A DNA stretch of 64,000 nt from [Clostridium] aminophilum (GTDB taxonomy: Bacteria; Bacillota; Clostridia; Lachnospirales; Lachnospiraceae). Below are positions 16,132 through 27,285 of this stretch, piece by piece. Position numbers and translations under genes: made by a program. The notes beneath the pieces were generated by a model. It saw nothing but the letters and a program-made list of their open reading frames with translations, was not told the origin of the DNA and ran no database searches. The stretch is taken from assembly GCF_900101295.1 (NCBI RefSeq), contig NZ_FOIL01000006.1:1-64000 (forward strand), given 5' to 3'. Each line of letters starts with the position of its first letter. Within the stretch, counting starts at the first letter, position 1.

Positions 16132-17901
16132 TCAGTCACCCTCCTTCACTGCTGCTGCGATTTCGTCGATAAGCTGCTGTTCAACCTTCTTATAGGTATC
16201 CTCGATCTGGTCCTCCGGAACGTATTTGAAACGTCCGATGGCCTCTCTCACCTCGAGGTCGATCAGCTTCTGCAGCGGCGCGTTCTTTCCGAGCGCCGCC
16301 TCGGACTCGGTGTAATATGCGATAACCAGCTTCTCCAGCAGATACTGTTTTCGGAGAGAGGTGTAGGTGTCAACATCGTCGAAGGAGTTCTGGTGCAGGA
16401 AATCCTCACGGATGGATCTTGCCGCCTCCATCTTCAGACGGTCTCTCGGTGAGAGGGCGTCCATGCCGACCATCTGCACGATCTCGTTCAGCTTTGACTC
16501 ATCCTGAAGGATGCTCATCATCTGCTGGCGGTTGCTCATCCAGTCATCGGATACATTTTTGTCAAACCATTTTCCCATGTTGTCGAGATACAGGGAATAG
16601 GATGTCAGCCAGTTGATCGCCGGGAAATGTCTCTGGTACGCAAGGTTTGCATCCAGCGCCCAGAATACTTTGACGATTCGCAGGGTCGCCTGGGATACCG
16701 GCTCGGAAATATCACCGCCCGGAGGCGAAACCGCGCCGATAACGGAAAGCGCGCCTTCTCTTGCATCGCGGCCAAGAGCCACAACCTGTCCCGCTCTCTC
16801 GTAGAACTGGGCAAGTCTCGATCCCAGATAAGCCGGATAACCTTCCTCACCCGGCATCTCTTCCAGTCGGCCGGACATCTCTCGGAGCGCCTCGGCCCAT
16901 CGGGATGTGGAATCTGCCATCAGTGCGACGGAGTAACCCATGTCGCGGAAATACTCCGCAATGGTGATGCCGGTGTAAATGGATGCCTCTCGCGCCGCTA
17001 CCGGCATATCCGAGGTGTTCGCGATCAGAACGGTTCTCTCCATCAGGGAGTTTCCGGTCTTCGGATCCTTCAGTTCCGGGAACTCATTCAGAACGTCGGT
17101 CATCTCATTTCCACGCTCGCCGCATCCGATGTAGACGATGATATCCGCATCGGCCCATTTTGCCAGCTGATGCTGGATAACGGTCTTGCCGGATCCGAAC
17201 GGGCCCGGTACGGCTGCTACGCCGCCCTTCGCGATGGGGAAGAATACGTCAACTACTCTCTGTCCGGTTACCAGCGGAGTCTGCGGCGGAATCTTCTTTG
17301 CGTAGGGTCTCTCTTTTCGAACCGGCCATCTCTGCATCATGGTCAGCTCGCGCTCTGTGCCGTCCTCCAGTGTCACAACCGCTACCGCGTCATCCACATG
17401 GAAGCTTCCTTCTTTGATCTCTTTAATCTTTCCGTTCACGCCCACCGGAACCAGAATCTTGTGGAGCACCGCGCGGGTCTCCTGAACGGTTCCGAACACG
17501 TCGCCCTCAGTGACTTCATCGCCGACCGCAACCTGCGGCTTGAAATCCCATACGGCTTCTCTCTTTAAGGACGGAACCGCAACGCCTCTCTGAAGGCTGT
17601 TGGAGCCGGCCGCTTTCAGGATATCATCCAGCGGACGCTGAATTCCGTCGTAAATGCTGCCGATCAGTCCCGGTCCAAGTTCTACCGACATCGGTGCGCC
17701 GGTGGACTCTACCGGCTCACCCGGTTTCAGACCTGCCGTCTCCTCATATACCTGAATGGACGCCTGGTCTCCATGCATCTCAATGATCTCGCCGATCAGT
17801 TTCTGGTCGCTTACTCGAACGACATCGAACATGTCGGCATCGCGCATGCCCGTGGCGATAACCAGCGGACCGGCAATTTTTTTGATCAGACCTGTACTCA
17901 T
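16132..17901 (-). CDS. ntpA: V-type ATPase catalytic subunit A
   Basis: 589 residues. P-loop GPFGSGKT at 233-240, catalytic-site segment [13 protein letters not shown], and the A-type non-homologous insert between the barrel and the nucleotide domain (about 115-185). It binds and hydrolyses ATP in the soluble head. Upstream gap of about 75 bases to ntpG holds AAAGGGAG just before the ATG. Confidence 0.97.
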   Translation of the reverse strand: MSTGLIKKIAGPLVIATGMRDADMFDVVRVSDQKLIGEIIEMHGDQASIQVYEETAGLKPGEPVESTGAPMSVELGPGLIGSIYDGIQRPLDDILKAAGSNSLQRGVAVPSLKREAVWDFKPQVAVGDEVTEGDVFGTVQETRAVLHKILVPVGVNGKIKEIKEGSFHVDDAVAVVTLEDGTERELTMMQRWPVRKERPYAKKIPPQTPLVTGQRVVDVFFPIAKGGVAAVPGPFGSGKTVIQHQLAKWADADIIVYIGCGERGNEMTDVLNEFPELKDPKTGNSLMERTVLIANTSDMPVAAREASIYTGITIAEYFRDMGYSVALMADSTSRWAEALREMSGRLEEMPGEEGYPAYLGSRLAQFYERAGQVVALGRDAREGALSVIGAVSPPGGDISEPVSQATLRIVKVFWALDANLAYQRHFPAINWLTSYSLYLDNMGKWFDKNVSDDWMSNRQQMMSILQDESKLNEIVQMVGMDALSPRDRLKMEAARSIREDFLHQNSFDDVDTYTSLRKQYLLEKLVIAYYTESEAALGKNAPLQKLIDLEVREAIGRFKYVPEDQIEDTYKKVEQQLIDEIAAAVKEGD

Positions 17902-17976
17902 ATCGAATCTCTCCCTTTCTTGGCTAAGCTCTGCTTTTTTCCGGCAGGAAAGTTCTCCTCATCGGATCTCTTCCGG

Positions 17977-18300
17977 TCAGTTCTGTCCGCCGAACAGGAT
18001 ATCGGAACCGACTGCCTGTTCCACCGACTTCTTTACGTTTTCCACGCCCGCTCCGGTATTGCCCGAAACGCCGGGGATCGGTATGATCGCCGGAATCGCG
18101 CTCTCCGCGTATTTATCGGCTTCTGCCCCCAAAAGCGTCTTGGCCTTTTCGGTGATGTAGATTATTCCATAGGTTCCGGAAGCCAGCTCATGAAGCTTTT
18201 CCGCTGCCTCCTCCGCGGTTTTGACAGGGAAGATATCAAGACCGAGGGAGGCGAACCCATAAACACTGTCATAGTCCCCTAAAACTCCGATCTTATACAT
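17977..18300 (-). CDS. ntpG: V-type ATPase subunit G (F-type small rotor subunit)
   Basis: 107 residues beginning MYKIGVLGDYDSVYGFASLGLDIFPV, the usual start of the small Rossmann-like subunit called F in archaeal and NtpG in Enterococcus nomenclature. It joins subunit D in the central shaft. Its start overlaps the end of ntpC by eight bases, indicating translational coupling. Confidence 0.93.
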   Translation of the reverse strand: MYKIGVLGDYDSVYGFASLGLDIFPVKTAEEAAEKLHELASGTYGIIYITEKAKTLLGAEADKYAESAIPAIIPIPGVSGNTGAGVENVKKSVEQAVGSDILFGGQN

Positions 18301-19261
18301 ACATCTCCCTTACCCTTTCCCGGATTGCTTCTTCCTTCAGTCCGTTCTCTTTTCCGGAAAGAATGATTCTTACCGTCTTGATCTCATTCTGTCTGGCGAT
18401 GACCCATGCAAACACCGGCCCGATGGTAAACGGGTTGTATTTCTGCGGTTTCATGGTCTCGATAACCCGGTTGTCGCACCAGCGCTCAAAGGCGGACATC
18501 GAATCGGAAAGTGCTTCCGCGCCTTCACTGTACGAAGTCTGGCCAATGTATTCTTTCACGCTGTCGAATCCGCCCGCTGCCGCTCTCGCCAGATGTCCCG
18601 CATCCAGCGATCCGCAGGCTGCCAGCGCCCGATTCAGAAATTCCAGTGTTTTTCCGGTCTTCGCGCCGCGCACGGCAGTGCGGATATCCGCCACTGCCAC
18701 GGTCTCCTCCGCGTAATCGCGGACAATGCTCTCCTTCGCGTTCTTTCCCGCCGAAAGGATGGCCTCCAGACACGCCCGGTCGATGATCATATCCGAGAGC
18801 TGGGCGTCTCCCGTGTGAAGGAGAGTCTCCGCCGCCTCCTGCGCCGCTTCGCGCATGGAATCCGGCAGTCTGTCCCAGTTTTTTCCCTGTGCAATCTCTT
18901 CCATCGCTTTGCCCGGAATGGATGCATCCTCATAGTAGATTCCCGGAACCGAAACGCCGGTGCAGCTGCTCCGGACGGCCGCTTTCAGATTGTGAAAGGT
19001 CTTCGGAAGAGACAGCACATCGAAATTGTCCAGCCCGACGCGAAGCTCGGAGACAACTTCCCAGATCTTGCTCTCTTCCGCAGCGAGGAGCTCATCGGCT
19101 CCCTCCGACTCCGAAGGATGGCCCCAGCCGCGTTCCCTCAGGAACTGCAGACTCGCTGCCATATCCGGCATTGCGATCAGCTGATCGATCACCGAACCCG
19201 TGAAGAGCGAGACCTCCAACGCGCGGATGCGTGCAACCGCGTAGGTATATTTTTCGCTCAT
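18293..19261 (-). CDS. ntpC: V-type ATPase subunit C
   Basis: 322 residues from ATG at 19261, preceded by CAGGAGG six bases upstream; a 19-residue longer frame lacks a site. The helical sequence beginning YTYAVARIRALEVSLFTGSVIDQLI is typical of subunit C (d in eukaryotes), the socket that couples the central shaft to the K ring. It follows ntpE after 98 bases that contain a short hairpin (19300-19320). Confidence 0.92.
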   Translation of the reverse strand: MSEKYTYAVARIRALEVSLFTGSVIDQLIAMPDMAASLQFLRERGWGHPSESEGADELLAAEESKIWEVVSELRVGLDNFDVLSLPKTFHNLKAAVRSSCTGVSVPGIYYEDASIPGKAMEEIAQGKNWDRLPDSMREAAQEAAETLLHTGDAQLSDMIIDRACLEAILSAGKNAKESIVRDYAEETVAVADIRTAVRGAKTGKTLEFLNRALAACGSLDAGHLARAAAGGFDSVKEYIGQTSYSEGAEALSDSMSAFERWCDNRVIETMKPQKYNPFTIGPVFAWVIARQNEIKTVRIILSGKENGLKEEAIRERVREMYV

Positions 19262-19299
19262 TCTTTTCCTCCTGATTATGATGATATGTTCCCCTGCTA

Positions 19300-19320
19300 A
19301 AATGCCGGCCTTCGGCATTT
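19300..19320 (-). promoter_or_regulatory. Small intra-operon hairpin between ntpE and ntpC
   Basis: AAATGCCG (19300-19307) and CGGCATTT (19313-19320) form an 8-bp stem with a five-base loop. On the minus strand only four T follow, so it is more likely a processing or mRNA-stability element than a full terminator. It sits in the longest gap inside the ntpK-ntpG part of the operon. Confidence 0.5.
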
Positions 19321-19359
19321 CGCACGGCGGAACCGGTTGTCAGATATAAAATCCTGCTT

Positions 19360-19953
19360 TTATTGGAAAAGAATTCTGCGCACACAGTCCGAGAGCTCAT
19401 CGCGGCGGGTCTCAAAAATGGTCCGCAGCGTACAGTTCTCCTCCATGCCGTCATAGTCGAGGACGAAGCCGCCTCCGACCGCCTTGTCCGATTGCTCCAC
19501 CGTGAGCTTTCCGCCTGCCTTCCCGGCCAGTTCGGAAACCTGCGCCGGGAAGTCTGCCGGCATATTCTCGTAATCCTTCGCGGAAAGAAGGAACTTTCCT
19601 TCCCTTCCGGAAGCATTCTTTGCCAAAAGTTTCAGAAGGAACGGATAGTAGCGGTCCGGAGCCATGTCAGCCAGCTCCTTCTTTGCCGCTTCCAGAACTT
19701 CCGTGATGGCATTCTGGCGGGCGGTCAGACGCGCGGTTCTGCGCTTCATGTCCGCACCGGAAATCGCTCTCTGGCGCTCGCCCTCCGCCTTTGTCTCCGC
19801 GTGGGCTTTTGCGTCCGCAATCTCCTTTTTCGCCTCTTCCTCTGCCAGTGACACGGTCTCCGCTGCGCCCTTTTCCGCTGCAGCGATCTTCTGCTCCGCT
19901 TCCTCTTTCGCCTCCAGCAGGATACGTTCCCTAATCTTCTCTATTCCTGCCAT
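19360..19953 (-). CDS. ntpE: V-type ATPase subunit E
   Basis: 197 residues from ATG at 19953, chosen for AAGGAGA seven bases upstream; a start at 19977 would overlap the end of ntpK by four bases. The N-terminal half is a charged, Ala/Glu-rich coiled coil (residues 5-95); the C-terminal half is globular. Subunit E with NtpF makes the peripheral stalks that hold the head still against the membrane part. Confidence 0.92.
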   Translation of the reverse strand: MAGIEKIRERILLEAKEEAEQKIAAAEKGAAETVSLAEEEAKKEIADAKAHAETKAEGERQRAISGADMKRRTARLTARQNAITEVLEAAKKELADMAPDRYYPFLLKLLAKNASGREGKFLLSAKDYENMPADFPAQVSELAGKAGGKLTVEQSDKAVGGGFVLDYDGMEENCTLRTIFETRRDELSDCVRRILFQ

Positions 19954-19973
19954 ATGATGCTCTCCTTCCTCTA

Positions 19974-22522
<2,549 letters not shown>

Positions 22523-22564
22523 ATACGTATCCTCCTTTGTTCTTGAACTTCAACTGCTTCGAAC

Positions 22565-22876
22565 TTACTCCGTCAGAATACGGAGGACCGCCTCGACAGC
22601 CTCACTCTTTTTTGCTTCCGCTGCCTTTACCAGATCTTCCGCTTCCTGCGCGGCTTCTTTTTCCGCGTCACTCAGCATCCGTTCCGCTTCCGAAGCAGCT
22701 GCCTTCGCGATCTCCGCAGCAGTCCCGGCGGCATTTCTCCTGGCATCTTCTTTGATGCCCGCCGCTTTCGCGTCCGCGTCCTGCATGAGACTGTGACATT
22801 TGTCCTCCGCCTCTTTCAGGATGCGTTCCGCTTCCGTCTCGGCTTCTCTGACTGCCTTCATGGTATCTTCCACCAT
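22565..22876 (-). CDS. ntpF: V-type ATPase peripheral stalk subunit (NtpF/H-like)
   Basis: 103 residues, almost all one Ala/Glu/Lys-rich helix without proline, as expected of the stalk partner of subunit E. First gene of the operon, in the position of ntpF in E. hirae. AGGAGG lies twelve bases before the ATG, longer than usual. Assignment is by composition and position, since these subunits share little sequence. Confidence 0.85.
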   Translation of the reverse strand: MVEDTMKAVREAETEAERILKEAEDKCHSLMQDADAKAAGIKEDARRNAAGTAAEIAKAAASEAERMLSDAEKEAAQEAEDLVKAAEAKKSEAVEAVLRILTE

Positions 22877-23027
22877 AAAACCGCATCGCCTCCTTGCTGT
22901 TTTCTTACCATAACCATGTCATACCCGAAGAGACCGGGAAACTGTCTCTTCTTGCTGCTTTGTATCCAATATAATACAATTTCGTATTTTTGTACATGAA
23001 ATTCTCGTTTATTTATCAGATTTAAAC

Positions 23028-23055
23028 ATTATATTTTGATAGTATGTATTTTCAA
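23028..23055 (-). promoter_or_regulatory. Predicted promoter of the V-ATPase operon
   Basis: On the minus strand TTGAAA (23050-23055), a 16-base spacer and a perfect TATAAT (23028-23033). The leader to ntpF would be about 145 bases. Confidence 0.6.
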
Positions 23056-23352
23056 ACTTTTACATCTGACAATTAAACATAATCATATTGGATATCCCCT
23101 ATTTTCTTGTCTTTCGCCCATTATAGACAAAATTCGCAGACACGTACGGTTGTATTTCGTAACCATATCCAATAATTCATTTTATGATGTCCGCTGACAG
23201 AAAACTCAATATAGATTTATATCGGCAGTTTCATGCAGAATATTCATTCTTTTTCTCATCGGATCCATTTCCTCCTATCCGGTCTGCCCCCTCTTTCATC
23301 ATTCCGGTGAATCCGGATTTTCGGAAAAGGCCGGATCTTACCCAAAATCAAA

Positions 23353-23382
23353 TTGACGAAACATCACCTTGGGTTGTATATT
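23353..23382 (+). promoter_or_regulatory. Predicted promoter of the NSS symporter gene
   Basis: TTGACG (23353-23358), an 18-base spacer and TATATT (23377-23382). About 200 bases of leader follow before the ATG. Confidence 0.6.
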
Positions 23383-23582
23383 ATAGAAAGTACGGTTATG
23401 ACTTTTATCCTTTAAAGTTATGTTTATAAAAAGTGCTGAACTGTTTTTTCACGCTTCATATCTGCCGCTTCATGACGGGCTGACCGCATCCCGTGCGGGA
23501 ACGATCCGGCGGCAGATGCAATTCCGTTCGCCAATGGGAAAGTCCCGACCGGACAAATAATTTCTTGGGAGAATACAATTCT

Positions 23583-24953
23583 ATGAGAGAAAGAGAAAAA
23601 CTTGCATCCCGACTGGGCTTCATCTTCCTGTCGGCAGGATGTGCCATCGGGCTCGGCAACGTCTGGCGTTTTCCGTACATCACGGGCCAGTACGGCGGCG
23701 CAGCCTTCGTTCTGATCTACATCCTCTTCCTGCTGCTTTTAAGCGGTCCGATCATGGTAATGGAATTCGCCGTCGGACGCGGATCCGGAAAGAGTGTCGC
23801 GAAATCGTTCCATGTTCTGGAACCTGCGGGAACGAAATGGCACATTTTCAGCTATTTCGCGATGGCCGGAAATTACCTCCTGATCATGTTCTATTCCACG
23901 ATCTCCGGCTGGGTCATTGCCTACCTTTATAAAATGCTGCGCGGAGAATTCACCGGAAAAAGCAGCGCGGAGATCGCGCAGATCTTTGCCGACCTGACCG
24001 TCGATCCGGTCCAGTGTGTGTTCTGGATGATCGTCATTGTCACCATCGGCTGCGCGGTGTGCGCCCTCGGCCTTCAGAACGGCGTCGAAAAGATCACGAA
24101 AGTCATGATGAGCGCGCTTCTCGCCGTCATGCTCGTCCTTGCGATCCGCTCCGTAACGCTTGACGGCGGCGGAGAAGGCATTAAATTCTACCTCATCCCG
24201 GATTTTAACAGAATGAAGGAAGCCGGAATTGTCAATGCCATCTACGCGGCCATGGGCCAGGCGTTCTTCACACTCTCCGTCGGCATGGGCGGAATGGCCA
24301 TCTTCGGAAGCTACATCGGAAAAGAGCATTCCCTGACAGGCGAGTCGGTCAATGTTGTCCTTCTGGATACCTTTGTTGCCCTGACCGCAGGCTTCATCAT
24401 TTTCCCGGCGTGCTTCTCCTACGGCGTCGACGCCGGCGCAGGACCGGGCCTCATCTTCATCACCCTCCCGAACATCTTCAAGGATATGCCGGGCGGACAG
24501 ATCTGGGGCGCGCTGTTCTTCGTGTTTATGAGCTTCGCAGCGCTCTCCACCATCATCGGCGTATTTGAGAACATCATGGCATTCGGTATTGACCTCTTCG
24601 GTCTGACCCGCAAAAAGGCCGTTGCGATCAATTTTGTTCTTCTCATTGTGCTCAGCATTCCGGCAGCCATCGGCGGAAGCATCCTCGCCTGGTTCCAGCC
24701 TTTCGGCGAGGGCAGCGCGGTGCTCGATCTGGAAGATTTTCTGGTCAGCAACTGCATCATGCCGCTCGGAGCGCTCCTCTACCTCTTCTTCTGCACCCGC
24801 AACATCGGCTGGGGCTGGAAGAACTTCCTTGCAGAGGCCAATACCGGAAAAGGACTTCGCTTTCCGGCGGCAATGTATCCGTTTGTCGCTTACGTGCTTC
24901 CGGTCATTGTGCTTGCGATCTTCGTATTCGGCATTGTCCAGAAGTTTGCGTAA
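23583..24953 (+). CDS. Sodium-dependent transporter, SNF/NSS family
   Basis: 456 residues from ATG at 23583 (GGGAG upstream); the longer frame from 23493 lacks a site. About eleven or twelve hydrophobic helices. Helix 1 holds the family signature GCAIGLGNVWRFPY, whose unwound part binds substrate and Na+. LeuT-like NSS proteins import amino acids with Na+. The substrate cannot be named. The neighbouring Na+-type V-ATPase could supply the gradient. The gene is followed by an unusually structured 3' region and a long perfect terminator. Confidence 0.93.
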   Translation: MREREKLASRLGFIFLSAGCAIGLGNVWRFPYITGQYGGAAFVLIYILFLLLLSGPIMVMEFAVGRGSGKSVAKSFHVLEPAGTKWHIFSYFAMAGNYLLIMFYSTISGWVIAYLYKMLRGEFTGKSSAEIAQIFADLTVDPVQCVFWMIVIVTIGCAVCALGLQNGVEKITKVMMSALLAVMLVLAIRSVTLDGGGEGIKFYLIPDFNRMKEAGIVNAIYAAMGQAFFTLSVGMGGMAIFGSYIGKEHSLTGESVNVVLLDTFVALTAGFIIFPACFSYGVDAGAGPGLIFITLPNIFKDMPGGQIWGALFFVFMSFAALSTIIGVFENIMAFGIDLFGLTRKKAVAINFVLLIVLSIPAAIGGSILAWFQPFGEGSAVLDLEDFLVSNCIMPLGALLYLFFCTRNIGWGWKNFLAEANTGKGLRFPAAMYPFVAYVLPVIVLAIFVFGIVQKFA

Positions 24954-25094
24954 GGACAGACAGCTAGCTGCCGTAGTGAAACAGCATATTGAGACTGACA
25001 CAATGAGACGAAACACGTTTTGCGAGTTTCGAACGTTTAGCGGCAGTCTCCAAGGCCTCGTGCAGGCACAGACTTTGGAGAGTTAGCCGTGCAG
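24954..25094 (+). other. Structured 3' region after the NSS gene
   Basis: No reading frame, but several nested inverted repeats: GAGACTG (near 24992) with CAGTCTC (near 25044), enclosing CGAAAC/GTTTCG (near 25012 and 25029); CTCCAA with TTGGAG, which frame GTGC/GCAC (about 25048-25082). The region is then closed by the terminator at 25095. It could be a 3' UTR-derived small RNA or a degraded repeat element. Confidence 0.4.
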
Positions 25095-25140
25095 AAAAGG
25101 CATCCGCCGCGGAATTCACATTCCGCGGCGGATGCCTTTT
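25095..25140. terminator. Perfect 20-bp bidirectional terminator
   Basis: AAAAGGCATCCGCCGCGGAA (25095-25114), a six-base loop, and its exact complement (25121-25140) ending in four T. It separates the convergent NSS and alanine/glycine symporter genes. Confidence 0.92.
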
Positions 25141-25170
25141 TATGTCTATTGATTATAATTCTTTATTCTG

Positions 25171-26580
25171 TCACTCCGCCACCGGTCTCTGAACAACCGG
25201 TACGTCTTCCTTGAGATTTCTCTCGATCCGCTTTCCTCTTGCCGCTCTTGCCACCACCGCATTCAGTGCGATCAGCGCTACAAGGTTCGGCAGAACCATC
25301 AGACCGTTAAAGAGATCCGACAGGTTCCATACCAGATCGACCTTCAACAGGGATCCGAGGAAAATGCAGGCAACCACGATCACGGAGAACGGCTTTACCG
25401 CACGGCTTCCGAAAAGCTGTGTCACATTGGCCGCCGCAAAGAAATACCAGCCGATGATGGTGGAAAACGCAAAGAACAGAAGGCACAGCGCCACGAAGAC
25501 AGAACCGAATCCGCCAAAGGCCGTGCCAAACGCCGCCTGTGCTACCGGGGTGCCGCTGACGCCGTTCGAGATCATGCCGTCCAGAACACCGGAAGAAAGA
25601 ATGACCAGCGCGGTAACGGTAAGAACGATGAAGGTATCCAGGAACACGCCGACCATCGCGGTCTCACCCTGCTCCTGCGGGTGCTTTACCTTTGCCATTG
25701 CGTGAGCGTGCGGAGTGGAACCCATACCGGCTTCGTTGGAGAAAAGACCCCTCGCCACACCGAAACGCATCGCCATACGAATAGTCATGCCGGCAACCGC
25801 ACCGCCGACGGCCTTCGGACTGAAAGCGCCGATGAAAATGGATGCAACCGCACCCGGAAGATTACGGAAGTTGATGGCAAGAACGATCACGCTTCCGATC
25901 AGATACATCGCTGCCATCATCGGAACAACCTTTTCGGTAAAGGAAGCGATACGGCCGATGCCGCCCAGGAAAATGAAAGCTGCGATCACTGCGATCACGA
26001 TACCGACCGCAAACTTCGGTGCGCCAAAAGCTGTGTTGAATGCGTCGCTGATGGAATTGGACTGAACCATGTTGCCCATGAAACCAAGCGCACAGATGAT
26101 GGCTACAGAGAAGAATCCGCCGAGAAACTTTCCGAAGCCGCCCGGAAATGCCTCCCGGATATAGTATACCGGGCCGCCGGTGATGTTGCCCTCATCGTCT
26201 CTGACACGGGTCTTCTGTGCTAGAATCGCCTCACCGTAGATGGTCGCCATACCGAAGAAAGCCGCGATCCACATCCAGAAGATTGCACCCGGACCGCCGG
26301 ATACCAGTGCTGTCGCACAGCCGGCGATATTGCCGGTGCCGACCTGTGCCGCGATCGCGGTGGAAAGCGCCTGGAACGAGCTCATGCCGTCCTTTCCGGC
26401 TTTCTCACCGTTCAGGCTGAAGCCGCCGAATACGCGGTTCCACGCCTTCGGGAATCTCCGGATCTGCACAAAGCCGGTGCGGATCGTGAAAAAAATGCCG
26501 GTGCCGACCAGAACATACAGAAGAATGTTGTTCCAGACGAAATCATTGACCAGTACTACGATGTCATTCAGTTTGTCCAT
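25171..26580 (-). CDS. Alanine/glycine:cation symporter (AGCS family), riboswitch-controlled
   Basis: 469 residues, about ten or eleven hydrophobic helices. Family hallmarks: GGPVYYIREAF, ATALVSGGPGAIFWMWIAA, and FSNEAGMGSTPHAHA. AGCS proteins take up alanine or glycine with Na+ or H+. The tandem glycine riboswitch in its leader (26848-27020) points to glycine as the relevant substrate. GAGGGGG lies six bases before the ATG. The leader between riboswitch and gene holds a terminator (26765-26803) and two related hairpins (26640-26760). Confidence 0.95.
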   Translation of the reverse strand: MDKLNDIVVLVNDFVWNNILLYVLVGTGIFFTIRTGFVQIRRFPKAWNRVFGGFSLNGEKAGKDGMSSFQALSTAIAAQVGTGNIAGCATALVSGGPGAIFWMWIAAFFGMATIYGEAILAQKTRVRDDEGNITGGPVYYIREAFPGGFGKFLGGFFSVAIICALGFMGNMVQSNSISDAFNTAFGAPKFAVGIVIAVIAAFIFLGGIGRIASFTEKVVPMMAAMYLIGSVIVLAINFRNLPGAVASIFIGAFSPKAVGGAVAGMTIRMAMRFGVARGLFSNEAGMGSTPHAHAMAKVKHPQEQGETAMVGVFLDTFIVLTVTALVILSSGVLDGMISNGVSGTPVAQAAFGTAFGGFGSVFVALCLLFFAFSTIIGWYFFAAANVTQLFGSRAVKPFSVIVVACIFLGSLLKVDLVWNLSDLFNGLMVLPNLVALIALNAVVARAARGKRIERNLKEDVPVVQRPVAE

Positions 26581-26639
26581 GTTTGTCCCCCTCTGAATAA
26601 AATTGATTGCAGGTGGGACGCAGAAATAAGCGGGAAAGT

Positions 26640-26760
26640 TCGGGACTGTTTTACTAAGTGCTGTAAACGCGGAAACGTAGCTCCACTAAACTCGGCTTCG
26701 CCTCGTTAAGGGTCGCTGCGTGGCTCGCACTAAGCTCGGAAATACCTCGCTAAGTGCTCT
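26640..26760 (-). repeat. Pair of related imperfect hairpins in the AGCS leader
   Basis: Two similar inverted-repeat units, each of the form CACTAA-x-CTCGG, four or five bases, then CTCG-x-TAAG. One is near 26683-26710 and one near 26728-26758. A GCTAAGTGCT/ACTAAGTGCT word brackets them on both sides. They lie between the riboswitch terminator and the start codon. Origin unknown. Confidence 0.45.
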
Positions 26761-26764
26761 GCAC

Positions 26765-26803
26765 AAAAAAACCGGCATTTCCGCACAAATCGCGAAAATC
26801 CGG
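26765..26803 (-). terminator. Riboswitch expression-platform terminator
   Basis: On the minus strand a CCGG-ATTT-CGC arm pairs with GCG-AAAT-CCGG (26772-26803) with one bulge and one G-T pair, followed by seven T (26765-26771). It lies about 45 bases downstream of the second glycine aptamer and upstream of the symporter gene, so it is the likely on/off element. Confidence 0.8.
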
Positions 26804-26847
26804 CCCTGAAAAACAGCCCTGCTGAACGGATCCAGCAGAACTTATCC

Positions 26848-27020
26848 TAATACTCTGTCCTTTTGCCTGAGAGATTCGGCATGCATAAAAGCATGTTTCC
26901 TTGCACCTTCGGCACTCCTTTTCGGAGATTCTCCAGAGCCCACTCCGTTTTTAGTCCTCGTCTCCTGAGAGACACCTGAGAGTTTTACTCCTTCGGCGGA
27001 GGCCGGAGCCTCACTTTTCT
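26848..27020 (-). promoter_or_regulatory. Tandem glycine riboswitch
   Basis: On the minus strand two aptamers follow each other. Aptamer 1 (about 27015-26955) has GCCGAAGGAGTAAA, an ACTCTCAGG segment and GAGGAC. Aptamer 2 (about 26945-26850) has GCCGAAGGTGCAAGG, a variable hairpin (CATGCTTTTATGCATG), AATCTCTCAGGCAAAAGG and ACAGAG. These are the conserved core words of the gcvT/glycine class. The short linker between aptamers is typical of cooperative tandem forms. It precedes a symporter rather than the cleavage operon. For glycine transporters an OFF switch has been described in other bacteria; the terminator here allows that reading. Confidence 0.95.
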
Positions 27021-27134
27021 AAAAACTTCTACGTCGCTTGTATTAAATTGACATCAACATACCATAACATCCGGTTCATGTCAAATATAATTTCATGTCT
27101 CTGTCGGCACTCACCGTATCTGACGTCAGGGAAG

Positions 27135-27181
27135 GTTTGAAAGTTTACTTTCAAACTTCCGCCTGCGAAATCTGGTATAAT
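27135..27181 (+). promoter_or_regulatory. Palindrome over the promoter of the MATE-GHKL gene
   Basis: GTTTGAAAGT (27135-27144), TT, then ACTTTCAAAC (27147-27156), a perfect inverted repeat. A perfect TATAAT follows at 27176-27181, so the palindrome covers the -35 position and no other good -35 box is visible. This is the layout of an operator. The same arms recur at 43831-43858. Confidence 0.6.
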
Positions 27182-27285
27182 AAACAGAGAGCATTCTTGA
27201 GTGTTAACAAATCTTGGTTTCCTGTCGATGAATTACAGTGATCGAACAACACATTTTTTGTCAGGCAGTTTTATTAAAACAGGAT

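Larger units (their letters stand above)
22877..23582. other. Divergent intergenic region between the V-ATPase operon and the NSS symporter
   Basis: 706 bases, AT-rich at 22960-23230. It contains a strong predicted promoter for each side (23028-23055 minus, 23353-23382 plus). An 8-bp inverted repeat (GAAGAGAC 22927-22934 with GTCTCTTC 22944-22951) lies in the V-ATPase leader. An 81-codon frame at 23184-23429 runs through the plus-strand promoter, has no ribosome site and is not credible. Confidence 0.6.

Noticed and set aside
23184-23429. 81-codon frame in the V-ATPase/NSS intergenic region
   Set aside because: No ribosome site, odd composition, and it overlaps the strong predicted promoter of the NSS gene.
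23739-25016. 425-codon open frame on the minus strand
   Set aside because: Antisense to the NSS symporter; rich in His/Asp/Arg as expected of a shadow frame.
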